Of a stretch of 64,000 nt of DNA, positions 55,267-64,000 are shown in pieces; position 1 is the stretch's first letter, and each line of letters starts with the position of its first letter. Origin of the DNA: Spirosoma oryzicola (GTDB lineage: Bacteria; Bacteroidota; Bacteroidia; Cytophagales; Spirosomataceae). The stretch covers positions 2,992,501 through 3,056,500 of the forward strand of contig NZ_CP089538.1 in assembly GCF_021233055.1 (NCBI RefSeq), written 5' to 3'. Below the pieces are notes generated by a model. That model was not told the origin of the DNA. It worked only from the letters and a program-made list of their open reading frames with translations, and did no database searches. The position numbers and the translations under genes were made by a program.

Positions 55267-55689
55267 ATGGCCACCATAACCGCCCGGATTGAACGAACAC
55301 CTTACGAAACACACCTATCGACTGGCACACAGGTTATTGTTGTCGATGAGCCGAAGGAAGTTGGGGGTCAAGATCGGGGGATGCGCCCTGGCGAGTTGCT
55401 GGCAGGCTCACTCGCGTCCTGCACCGCTGTAACCGTACGCATGTATGCCGACCGCAAAGGTTGGTCGCTTGACTCGGTGGTCATTCATGTCGATTATACG
55501 TACGATCCAGCGGAAAAACGGTCGCGTTTTGTCATGAAACTTATTCTAAACGGTGATCTTGACCCGGAACAACGTCTCCGGCTCCGTGAAATAGCGGATC
55601 GATGCCCAATTCACCGAGCCCTGGAACATCCAATTGATTTCGAAACCACGCTCGTTGATGAACCTGCGCAACCCGTTGCCAATCAATAA
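55267..55689 (+). CDS. OsmC family protein
   Basis: 140 residues. OsmC/Ohr proteins are thiol peroxidases for organic hydroperoxides, using two conserved cysteines. Here they are in GSLASCTAVTV (~55-65) and IADRCPIHRAL (~115-125), so the catalytic pair is present. The glutamate in RPGELLAGSL is also conserved. The true start is the ATG at 55267; the open frame upstream to 55159 adds 36 residues unlike the family. It may be co-transcribed with pyrE. Confidence 0.9.
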   Translation: MATITARIERTPYETHLSTGTQVIVVDEPKEVGGQDRGMRPGELLAGSLASCTAVTVRMYADRKGWSLDSVVIHVDYTYDPAEKRSRFVMKLILNGDLDPEQRLRLREIADRCPIHRALEHPIDFETTLVDEPAQPVANQ

Positions 55690-55783
55690 CGGCATTAGTC
55701 GTTTCGGATTAAATGCTTGTTTCTTGCTTTTGGGAAGAATTTCCGTTTGAGTAGTTACTACAGTAGAAACAACGTTATCGTCT

Positions 55784-56002
55784 ATGGAAACCCTGAACTT
55801 CAAAACGAATATCAAATCGAGCGCCGATGTAGCAGCGGTAACGCTAAACCTGAATGACATCGAGCAGGTAGATGGCTGGAACATCGCAACGGATGCTCCT
55901 GATAACTTATTGACCGTCCAAACAACAGACAATCGAATTGCCCATTTGGTGCAGAAAGCCGTCGAGAAAGCTGGGTATACAGCGCAGCTTGTCGAACCGT
56001 AA
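55784..56002 (+). CDS. HMA-like protein without the CXXC metal-binding motif
   Basis: 72 residues with the beta-alpha-beta-beta-alpha-beta pattern of heavy-metal-associated domains (ETLNFKTNI ... VAAVTLNLNDIEQVDGWNI ... LLTVQTT ... LVQKAVEKAGYTAQLV). Where copper chaperones have CXXC in the first loop, this protein has IKSSADVA and has no cysteine at all. It therefore should not carry copper in the usual way. The protein could be a decayed chaperone or have a new role. It follows OsmC by 94 nt on the same strand. Confidence 0.7.
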   Translation: METLNFKTNIKSSADVAAVTLNLNDIEQVDGWNIATDAPDNLLTVQTTDNRIAHLVQKAVEKAGYTAQLVEP

Positions 56003-56014
56003 TAGGCAGACATA

Positions 56015-56062
56015 CCGCTAGCAAAACCTTACTTTCGTGTGATTTTGCTAGCGGAATTCTTT
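56015..56062 (+). terminator. Probable terminator after the HMA-like gene
   Basis: Exact arms CCGCTAGCAAAA (56015-56026) and TTTTGCTAGCGG (56043-56054) with a 16-nt loop, followed by a T-rich stretch. It may also serve the convergent reductase gene. Confidence 0.65.
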
Positions 56063-56066
56063 CTTG

Positions 56067-57416
56067 TCAATCAGGTAACATTGAGCTCAGGTCTGACGAA
56101 TGGGTTGGATAGGCAAACAACATCTCCCCCATCGCTTTTGCCGTAATTTTATGCTTCATAGCCAGTGCAAAAAGATTGATAACTTCTTCGCTACCAGAGC
56201 CTAACAAATGCGCGCCTAAAATCTGGTCGGAATCTTCATCGACAATTGTTTTGAAACCGCTGACAGCTTCGTTGATTCGTCGGGTGCTGTACCAGCCGGC
56301 CGTTTCCTGAAACAAAATCTTTGCTTTACGTCCCTCTTTCTTCACCTGCTCTTCCGTCAGACCAATTGACGCCAGGGGCGGCACCGTAAATACCGTTGAC
56401 GGGACCGGATCGTTTGAGTACATCTTTTTGTTGCCGCCCAGAATATTTTCGGCAACGATCTTTCCTTCGTAAGAAGCCAGGGGCGTCAGTGGCAAGCCTT
56501 TTTCGGCTACATCGCCACAGGCGTAGACAATCGGATTGGAAGGGCTTTGCAAATAGTCGTTGACAAGCACTCCTTTCTTCCCGACTTCAACATGGGCTTT
56601 ATCCAGCGCCAGTTCCTCAACATCGGCCACGCGCCCGGCAGCATGGACAACCAGATTAGCCGATGCCGTATGATTCGCGCCATCACGCTCGTACTGAACG
56701 GTTAGCTTATTTGGCTCGCCTTCGATGGCGGTTACTTTTGCTTCTAGCACGATAAAAATGCCGAGAGCGCGCATAGCCTCTACCAGCAGTTGAACAACAT
56801 CAGCGTCGAAGCCTTCCAATGGCCGTTTGCCCTGGTGCAGAATCGTTACGCTGGCACCGGCACGAGCCGCAACATGCGCAAACTCAAAGGCAATATACCC
56901 TCCGCCTACCATGACAATTTCCTGGGGCAGCTCCGGCAGTTCCAGGAAACCGGTGCTGTCCGTTAGTAATTCCTCACCTGGAATGTTCAGCGTCTGCGGT
57001 CGATGCCCCGTTGCAATAACGATGTTTTTTGCAACCAGTTCGTCATCGCCAACCCGGATAGTATTATCGGATACAAACGTCGCAACGCCGTGAACGATCT
57101 GGATACCTTGCTCCGTGAATTTTTCCTCCGTGTTTTCAGGAATCGGATCCGTAAACGTTTTTTTGAACTGAATCAGATCCGGCCAATGGATCGAAGTGGT
57201 ATGGTCAATACCTTTACCCACTAGCTGAGCAGAACGGGCGACAACCTCGGCAGCACCAACTAAGACTTTCTTCGGGTCACACCCCCGTTGTGAACAGGTT
57301 CCCCCAAATGGTAATTTATCGATAATGGCCACCGACTTACCCGCTTTCCGAACAGCTTCAGCTACTGTTTTTCCGGCGGAACCGGTGCCGATGACGACAA
57401 GGTCAAATGATTGCAT
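56067..57416 (-). CDS. FAD-dependent pyridine nucleotide-disulfide oxidoreductase
   Basis: 449 residues of the glutathione reductase / dihydrolipoamide dehydrogenase family. FAD motif GTGSAG (10-15), redox-active disulfide C41-C46 in GGTCSQRGCDPKK, NAD(P) motif VGGGYIAFEFA, and the second FAD motif VYACGDVA. The C-terminal dimerisation domain ends in AYPTHSSD where active reductases have an HPT...E catalytic pair, so the proton-relay histidine seems to be a tyrosine. The substrate is unknown. It is on the minus strand, downstream of abcF but separated by a terminator. Confidence 0.85.
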   Translation of the reverse strand: MQSFDLVVIGTGSAGKTVAEAVRKAGKSVAIIDKLPFGGTCSQRGCDPKKVLVGAAEVVARSAQLVGKGIDHTTSIHWPDLIQFKKTFTDPIPENTEEKFTEQGIQIVHGVATFVSDNTIRVGDDELVAKNIVIATGHRPQTLNIPGEELLTDSTGFLELPELPQEIVMVGGGYIAFEFAHVAARAGASVTILHQGKRPLEGFDADVVQLLVEAMRALGIFIVLEAKVTAIEGEPNKLTVQYERDGANHTASANLVVHAAGRVADVEELALDKAHVEVGKKGVLVNDYLQSPSNPIVYACGDVAEKGLPLTPLASYEGKIVAENILGGNKKMYSNDPVPSTVFTVPPLASIGLTEEQVKKEGRKAKILFQETAGWYSTRRINEAVSGFKTIVDEDSDQILGAHLLGSGSEEVINLFALAMKHKITAKAMGEMLFAYPTHSSDLSSMLPD

Positions 57417-57480
57417 AGAAATAGTACAGGATAATTCTCGTGTACATAACTAGCAAACCAGACCAATCGTCTAAAAGAAA

Positions 57481-57520
57481 ACGGGGAATCAAGCCCAAAG
57501 CCTGATTCCCCGTTTTTTGC
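57481..57520 (-). terminator. Intrinsic terminator of the ABC-F gene
   Basis: Arms ACGGGGAATCA (57481-57491) and TGATTCCCCGT (57503-57513), loop of 11 nt, with T runs after it on both strands. It lies 15 nt from the abcF stop. Confidence 0.85.
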
Positions 57521-57534
57521 GCTTCTTTATCTAG

Positions 57535-59256
<1,722 letters not shown>

Positions 59257-59266
59257 CTAAAAGAAG

Positions 59267-59274
59267 TAGCTTTG
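59267..59274 (+). promoter_or_regulatory. -7 promoter element for the DUF2461 gene
   Basis: TAGCTTTG, 21 nt before the ATG at 59296; divergent from the ABC-F promoter. Confidence 0.5.
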
Positions 59275-59295
59275 CCCATCGCAACGCTCACTCTT

Positions 59296-59961
59296 ATGCT
59301 GCAAGCCGAAACGCTGACTTTTCTACGTGATTTAAAAGCTAACAATACTAAAACCTGGTTCGATGCGAATCGATCTGCCTACGAAGCGGCCCGCGCAGAC
59401 TTCGGCCAGTTTGTCAGCCAGTTGATTGAGGGCCTGAACGCCATCGACCCGGATCTGGCCGAATCGAATTTACAGGCGAAGGGATGCATGTTCCGCATCA
59501 ATCGTGATGTTCGTTTTTCTACGAATAAATCACCCTACAAAACCAATTTCGGAGCCTGGTTCAACAAAGGGGGCAAGAAGCTTGAGACGGCGGGTTATTA
59601 TTTTAATCTGGAACCCGGCCACAGCTTTATTGCGGGTGGTCTGTACATGCCCGATGCGACCGTACTGGCCAAGGCCCGACAGGAGATTGATTATAACGTT
59701 GACGAGTTTAATCAAATTCTCACGGCTCCGGCTTTCGCCAAAACGTTCAACGGACTGAGCCGCGAAGACACGCTGCAACGACCACCCAAAGGCTACACGC
59801 CGGACAACCCCGCTATCGAGTATCTCAAACTGAAAAGCTTTACGGCCAGTCACGCGTTGCCGGACGATGCGCTCACCAAGCCCAGTCTTACTAAACAGGC
59901 TCTGGACGGCTTTTCTACCTTGCAGCCATTGATTTCCTATTTGAACCGAGCCGTCGAATAA
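59296..59961 (+). CDS. DUF2461 domain-containing protein
   Basis: 221 residues matching the DUF2461 family (TIGR02453): FLRDLKANNTKTWFDANR at the N-terminus, MFRINRDVRFSTNKSPYKTN in two parts, and GGLYMPD in the middle. The family is widespread in bacteria and fungi with no proven activity. No signal peptide. The start at 59296 fits a promoter box just upstream; the longer frame from 59152 overlaps that promoter. It ends 19 nt before murI on the opposite strand. Confidence 0.88.
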   Translation: MLQAETLTFLRDLKANNTKTWFDANRSAYEAARADFGQFVSQLIEGLNAIDPDLAESNLQAKGCMFRINRDVRFSTNKSPYKTNFGAWFNKGGKKLETAGYYFNLEPGHSFIAGGLYMPDATVLAKARQEIDYNVDEFNQILTAPAFAKTFNGLSREDTLQRPPKGYTPDNPAIEYLKLKSFTASHALPDDALTKPSLTKQALDGFSTLQPLISYLNRAVE

Positions 59962-59984
59962 CGTGGACGTTCTGCTCGCGTTAC
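59958..59984. repeat. REP-like palindrome between convergent genes
   Basis: An imperfect palindrome with core GGACGTTCTG, ending GCGTTAC, related to the two copies at 48526-48583. It overlaps the stop codons of the DUF2461 gene and murI. Confidence 0.5.
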
Positions 59985-60829
59985 AGGGCTAGATTCTCGG
60001 AACAAATGGGCTCACCGAAGAAAACAGTAGCCTGCCGGTCAAAGTCATCGGTCGAGTCCGTCGTCAAAAACGTTCGCCGACCGTGTTGACTGCACTGCGC
60101 TTCCAGTTCAGGGTGGCGACTCAGGTAATGGGCCAAACTATCGGCAACAATCCCCCCCTGACTTAAAATTGTCGTACCAGCAGGCGCATACTGGCGAATT
60201 TTATCGAGCAGAAGCGGATAATGCGTACAGGCCAACAGGATTGTGTCAAGACCGGGGGCCTTTGCAACCAACCGATCAATGTGCTGCTTAACGAAATAAT
60301 CAGCGCCCGGACTGGCATATTCGCCGTTTTCGACCAGCGGCACCCACATCGGACAAGCCTCCTGAACGACAGCCAGATCGGGGAAAAACTTTTCGATCTC
60401 AACCAGATACGATTCAGACGTAACGGTTCCGCGAGTTGCCAGAATACCGACCTGCCTCGTGGTCGAGTAATTACCAATCACTTCGGTTGTAGGCCGGATG
60501 ACGCCTAACACGCGCCGAGTGGGTCCGTCCAGACCGGGTCCATCTAAGCCAGGATATAATACGGGCAAATTGAGTTGCTGAATATTTCGTAGCGCTTTGG
60601 CCGAGGCCGTGTTGCAGGCCAGCACAACCAGTCGGCACCCCCGGTCAAACAGGTGCTGAACACATTCCAAGGTGTACTGGTAAACGGTTTCAAACGAGCG
60701 CGTTCCGTAGGGCGTTCGGGCATTGTCCCCCAGATAAATATAATCGTACTGCGGAAGTTTGCGAACAATTTCTCGCAAGATCGTCAGGCCACCGTACCCC
60801 GAATCAAATACACCAATCGGCTGGTTCAT
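59981..60829 (-). CDS. murI: Glutamate racemase
   Basis: Makes D-glutamate for peptidoglycan by a two-base mechanism. 282 residues. Catalytic cysteines are C72 in LACNTASA and C201 in LLACTHYPL; the aspartate in FDSGYGGL is D9. Residues 94-103 contain a direct repeat of GLDGP in a loop where homologues I recall are shorter. It is downstream of alaS, with a long-stem hairpin between them. Confidence 0.95.
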   Translation of the reverse strand: MNQPIGVFDSGYGGLTILREIVRKLPQYDYIYLGDNARTPYGTRSFETVYQYTLECVQHLFDRGCRLVVLACNTASAKALRNIQQLNLPVLYPGLDGPGLDGPTRRVLGVIRPTTEVIGNYSTTRQVGILATRGTVTSESYLVEIEKFFPDLAVVQEACPMWVPLVENGEYASPGADYFVKQHIDRLVAKAPGLDTILLACTHYPLLLDKIRQYAPAGTTILSQGGIVADSLAHYLSRHPELEAQCSQHGRRTFLTTDSTDDFDRQATVFFGEPICSENLAL

Positions 60830-60840
60830 AAAACATAAAA

Positions 60841-60902
60841 GTCATTCGGCGGCCATCGGTAATCATTCATTTGCAGAAGACTACCCAAGACCGCCGAATG
60901 AC
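60841..60902 (-). terminator. Long-loop hairpin between alaS and murI
   Basis: Exact 12-bp arms GTCATTCGGCGG (60841-60852) and CCGCCGAATGAC (60891-60902) flank 38 nt. On the minus strand it is followed by TTTTATGTTTT and then the murI ATG. It resembles a terminator or attenuator reading from alaS into murI. Confidence 0.55.
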
Positions 60903-60917
60903 AAGCTACTGACTGAC

Positions 60918-63581
60918 TTATCCTAACAACTCTTTACCCTGTGCCAAAGCCGCGTCTAATCCCGACAGATCGGAACCGCCAGCGGTGGCAAAAAACGGCT
61001 GGCCACCCCCACCGCCTTTGATGTTCTTAGCCAGCTCTTTCACGACCTGACCGGCATTCAATTTTCTGTCCTGAATAAGCGAATCGGGCAGCATGACGGC
61101 CAATTGCGGTTTCCCGTTAATGTCGGCTCCAAGTACGACAGCCAGATTGTCTATTTTCGCTTTCAGATCGTATGCTAACTGCTTCAACGCGTCCGCCGAC
61201 GGCACGTCTACCCGTTCAACCAGACGAGCGTGACCAGGTCCAGCGGTTTCGACTTTTTCTAGAAGCTGGTTTTTCAGTTGCTGTACTTTTTCGTTCTGCA
61301 ACGCTTCGACCTGCTTTTGCAGGGCGCTGCGTTCTTCAAGCAACGTTTGAACCGCTTTGACGACGTCTTTGGGCGCTTTCAACAGGTCTTTTAATTCGGT
61401 GACAATGGCCATCTGTTCGTTGACCAAGGCTTCGGCACCCGCCGATGTTTTGGCTTCAATCCGACGAACCCCCGTCGAAACCGACCCTTCTCCCGTAAAC
61501 TTAAACAAACCGATGTGGCCCGTTGCGGGTACGTGCGTTCCCCCGCATAGCTCAACCGAATAGTTGGGATCAAAGGTGATGACCCGCACGAAGTCTCCGT
61601 ATTTTTCGCCGAACAAGGCCGTAGCCCCTAACGCTTTCGCATCTTCGATGGGTACGTTCCGTTTCTCGTCGAGTTTGATGTCTTCGCGGATTTTTTCGTT
61701 GACGATGCGCTCAATTTGGGCGAGTTGCTCATCCGTCACTTTGCTAAAATGCGAAAAGTCGAAACGGAGGGCATCGGGTCCAACGTACGAGCCTTTCTGC
61801 GCCACGTGCGAGCCTAATACCTCACGCAAGGCGGAATGCAGCAGGTGCGTAGCCGTGTGGTTACTGCTAGTCAGCCCGCGACGTTCCGTGTTGATGATCG
61901 CGTATACCGAATCCGCTTCGGTCAGCAAATCGTCAATACCCGCTACGTCCTGAACGAGGTGGATCACCAGGTCGTTTTCTTTTTTAGTGTCGGTTACCGT
62001 CAGCGTACCGATTTGGTCAGAACCCGCAAATAGCTCCAACGTACCCGTATCGCCAATCTGACCACCCGATTCAGCGTAGAACGGCGTTTTATCCAGTACA
62101 ACCTGTACCTGCGTACCCTGCTTATTCTGAATCTTACGGTACTTAACGATCTGCGCGTACGCTTCTGGTTGGTCGTAACCAACAAACTCGACTTTGTTGT
62201 CCAGTTCAGCCAGTTCCACCCAGTCGCCCGCCGACGATTGCGCGTCTTTGCGGGAGCGTGCTTTCTGCTCCTGAAGGGCTTTCTGGAAACCGGCTTCGTC
62301 AATCGTCAGGCCTTTTTCGCGGGCAATCAGAGCCGTTAAGTCAGCGGGGAAGCCGAATGTATCGTTTAGTTCGAATACCGTTTCGCCGGGAATTTCGTTT
62401 TTGCCGTCGGTCGTCAACTGGCCGATGATCTGGTCCAGACGGCCTAAACCACTTCCGAGTGTACGCAGGAAGGCAATTTCTTCTTCCCGAATAACCGTCG
62501 CCACGAAATCACGCTGGGCATTCAGTTCGGGGAACACGTCGGCGAACTGCATGGCTAACGTTGGCACGAGCTTGGTCATAAACGGCTCGGTCAGGCTCAG
62601 GTACGAATACCCGTAACGAATAGCCCGGCGCAGAATCCGCCGGATAACGTAGCCAGCTTTTGCATTGGAAGGAACCAGTCCGTCGGCGATGGCGAACGAA
62701 ACAGCCCGGATGTGATCGGCAATGACGCGCATCGCTACATCCGGCTTTTCCATTGTGCCGCCGTAGGACAGGCCCGACAGTTCTTCGATCACCCGGATCG
62801 TTCCTGAAAAAACGTCGGTGTCGTAGTTCGATTTTTTGCGCTGAATGGCCATGCACAAACGTTCGAAACCCATACCCGTATCGACGTGACGGGCGGGCAG
62901 TGGTTCCAGCGACCCGTCGGCCTTCCGGTTGAACTGCATGAACACCAGGTTCCAGATTTCAACTACCTGCGGATGATCGGCGTTAACCAGTTCTTTTCCT
63001 GACTTTTCGGCTATTTCCTCCGCTGAGCGCAGATCAACGTGGATTTCTGAGCACGGTCCGCACGGGCCCGTATCGCCCATTTCCCAGAAGTTGTCTTTCT
63101 TATTGCCGTAGATTATCCGATCCTCGCCAACGATGGGTTTCCAAAGATCGAACGCTTCCTGATCGAAAGGCACATTGTCTTTATCGTCACCCTGAAACAC
63201 CGACACGTAAAGCCGATCTTTCGGTAATTGATAAACATCCGTCAGCAGTTCCCACGCCCACGTAATGGCTTCTTTCTTAAAGTAATCGCCAAACGACCAG
63301 TTGCCGAGCATCTCGAACATCGTGTGGTGATAGGTATCAAAACCAACATCCTCAAGGTCGTTGTGCTTACCCGACACCCGCAGACACTTTTGGGTATCGG
63401 CTACGCGCTTCGACGGGGGCGTCCCATTGCCGAGAAAGAAATCTTTAAACTGGGCCATTCCTGAGTTGTTGAACATCAGCGTCGGGTCGTTCTTGGCGAC
63501 GAGCGGAGCCGATGGCACAATCAGGTGTTGTTTCGAGCGGAAGAAGTCGAGAAAATGCCGACGTATTTCGTGGGAAGTCAT
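60918..63581 (-). CDS. alaS: Alanyl-tRNA synthetase
   Basis: Charges tRNA-Ala and edits mischarged Ser or Gly. 887 residues. The class II catalytic core is at the N-terminus (HEIRRHFLDFFRSKQH, NDPTLMFNNSGMAQFKD). The editing domain has the zinc-binding pair HTATH and CGGTH, followed by the coiled-coil and C-Ala DHHA1 region (NIKGGGGGQPFFATAGG). Four glycines in a row before GQP match the family. ATG 63581 matches the family N-terminus; ATGs at 63593 and 63650 are also in frame. Confidence 0.96.
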   Translation of the reverse strand: MTSHEIRRHFLDFFRSKQHLIVPSAPLVAKNDPTLMFNNSGMAQFKDFFLGNGTPPSKRVADTQKCLRVSGKHNDLEDVGFDTYHHTMFEMLGNWSFGDYFKKEAITWAWELLTDVYQLPKDRLYVSVFQGDDKDNVPFDQEAFDLWKPIVGEDRIIYGNKKDNFWEMGDTGPCGPCSEIHVDLRSAEEIAEKSGKELVNADHPQVVEIWNLVFMQFNRKADGSLEPLPARHVDTGMGFERLCMAIQRKKSNYDTDVFSGTIRVIEELSGLSYGGTMEKPDVAMRVIADHIRAVSFAIADGLVPSNAKAGYVIRRILRRAIRYGYSYLSLTEPFMTKLVPTLAMQFADVFPELNAQRDFVATVIREEEIAFLRTLGSGLGRLDQIIGQLTTDGKNEIPGETVFELNDTFGFPADLTALIAREKGLTIDEAGFQKALQEQKARSRKDAQSSAGDWVELAELDNKVEFVGYDQPEAYAQIVKYRKIQNKQGTQVQVVLDKTPFYAESGGQIGDTGTLELFAGSDQIGTLTVTDTKKENDLVIHLVQDVAGIDDLLTEADSVYAIINTERRGLTSSNHTATHLLHSALREVLGSHVAQKGSYVGPDALRFDFSHFSKVTDEQLAQIERIVNEKIREDIKLDEKRNVPIEDAKALGATALFGEKYGDFVRVITFDPNYSVELCGGTHVPATGHIGLFKFTGEGSVSTGVRRIEAKTSAGAEALVNEQMAIVTELKDLLKAPKDVVKAVQTLLEERSALQKQVEALQNEKVQQLKNQLLEKVETAGPGHARLVERVDVPSADALKQLAYDLKAKIDNLAVVLGADINGKPQLAVMLPDSLIQDRKLNAGQVVKELAKNIKGGGGGQPFFATAGGSDLSGLDAALAQGKELLG

Positions 63582-63672
63582 TGTGTTCGTCATATGTAGC
63601 CAGTCGGTCGTCTGCCGGTTGCCGAGGGTTCTATCCAAAACAGCTACCATTTATTGACTACCAACTGATTTG

Positions 63673-63706
63673 CAAAATTACGCCAAAACTTGCAGGTTTA
63701 ATCCAA
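63673..63706 (-). promoter_or_regulatory. Promoter of alaS
   Basis: On the minus strand TTG (63706-63704), 23 nt, TAATTTTG (63680-63673). Both elements match at the long end of the allowed spacing. It lies inside the short gap to the divergent MerR gene. Confidence 0.55.
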
Positions 63707-63724
63707 CATCAGCAAGTTTGTCGT

Positions 63725-64000
63725 ATGGAAGGCACGGGGAAGCTGTATTATGGCATCAAGGAAGTGGCAGATCGGTTTGGCATCAATGCCTCCAAGCTGC
63801 GTTATTACGAAAAGGAGTTTCCTACGCTCCAGCCCAAGAAAAACCGAGCCGGCGACCGGGTGTACACCCAGGCAGATATCGACCACCTGGCCGAAATTCT
63901 GGATTTGATCGACCGGCAAAAGTACACGCTGCCCGGTGCTCGTGAGTTTTTGAAAGAGCGCGATGCCCGTCGGCGGGAAAACGCGAAATACGTTGCTAAA
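63725..64000 (+). CDS. MerR-family transcriptional regulator (partial)
   Basis: The frame opens at ATG 63725 and is still open at the window edge after 92 codons. It has a MerR-type winged helix-turn-helix at the N-terminus: YYGIKEVADRFGINASKLRYYEKEF, then RVYTQADIDHLAEIL (each part under 20 residues of the motif). The domain resembles the chaperone/heat-shock MerR branch rather than metal sensors, but the effector-binding C-terminus is outside the window. It is divergent from alaS. Confidence 0.85.
   Translation, partial: MEGTGKLYYGIKEVADRFGINASKLRYYEKEFPTLQPKKNRAGDRVYTQADIDHLAEILDLIDRQKYTLPGAREFLKERDARRRENAKYVAK

Noticed and set aside
63670..63945. 91-codon plus-strand frame at the right edge
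   Set aside because: A different frame from 63725 encodes a clear MerR DNA-binding domain; this one is a shadow.

Overview
The window looks like a stretch of core chromosome from a Bacteroidota bacterium of the order Cytophagales, most likely Spirosoma or a close relative; that genus-level guess is an inference from recognised gene families. The evidence is: a short primary sigma factor without region 1.1; promoters of the Bacteroidota type (TTG, 17-23 nt, TAnnTTTG) with no clear Shine-Dalgarno sequences; and lineage-typical genes such as gldE, a DUF3822 gene next to coaD, a CCDC81-type HU/SPOR protein, a START-like small protein and DUF2490 and DUF4126 proteins. I see no phage, insertion sequence, integrase, CRISPR array or rRNA. 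Gene density is high.

Layout. 1-3025: a truncated esterase with an N-terminal carbohydrate-binding-like domain and a secreted M61 peptidase, both on the minus strand. 3134-9109: an envelope cluster of a 1019-residue TPR protein, an outer-membrane beta-barrel and a membrane-anchored HU-like/SPOR protein. 9201-15893 (minus): glycosyltransferase, rpoD, pnp, rpsO, an LptF/LptG permease and a START-like protein. 16068: tRNA-Met(CAU), divergent from the START-like gene. 16501-23159: lactonase, cysteine desulfurase, DUF2490 barrel, a secreted unknown, a TPR protein and an epimerase. 23458-33972: metG, DUF2264, an ABC exporter, a CNNM/CBS protein, two Nudix hydrolases, coaD, DUF3822 and a CBS protein. 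34237-34475: a gene-free interval with promoter box, helices and terminator, proposed as a small RNA. 34582-43523: a RecD/PIF1-like helicase, DUF4126, htpG, a possible lipoprotein, rhodanese, bestrophin, dapF, rplS and nnr. 43755: a 54-residue membrane protein. 44245-47567: feoAB and a TauE/SafE permease. 47850-53023: a cytochrome c maturation operon ccmB-C-D-E-F plus a small membrane protein. 53090-64000: gldE, pyrE, OsmC, an HMA-like protein without CXXC, a disulfide-reductase-like flavoprotein, an ABC-F ATPase, DUF2461, murI, alaS and the start of a MerR-type regulator.

Functional links. The ccm genes handle and attach haem on the outer face of the membrane, and feoAB nearby brings in Fe(II); ccmA and ccmH are not in the window. 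rpoD, pnp, rpsO, rplS, metG, alaS and tRNA-Met form the information-processing part. murI, lptFG and the TPR/barrel/SPOR cluster serve the envelope. The most notable observations are the CXXXY form of CcmE, the candidate structured RNA at 34.24-34.48 kb, a REP-like palindrome family with three copies, the HU-TM-SPOR protein, and the loss of catalytic or metal-binding residues in two otherwise recognisable families.
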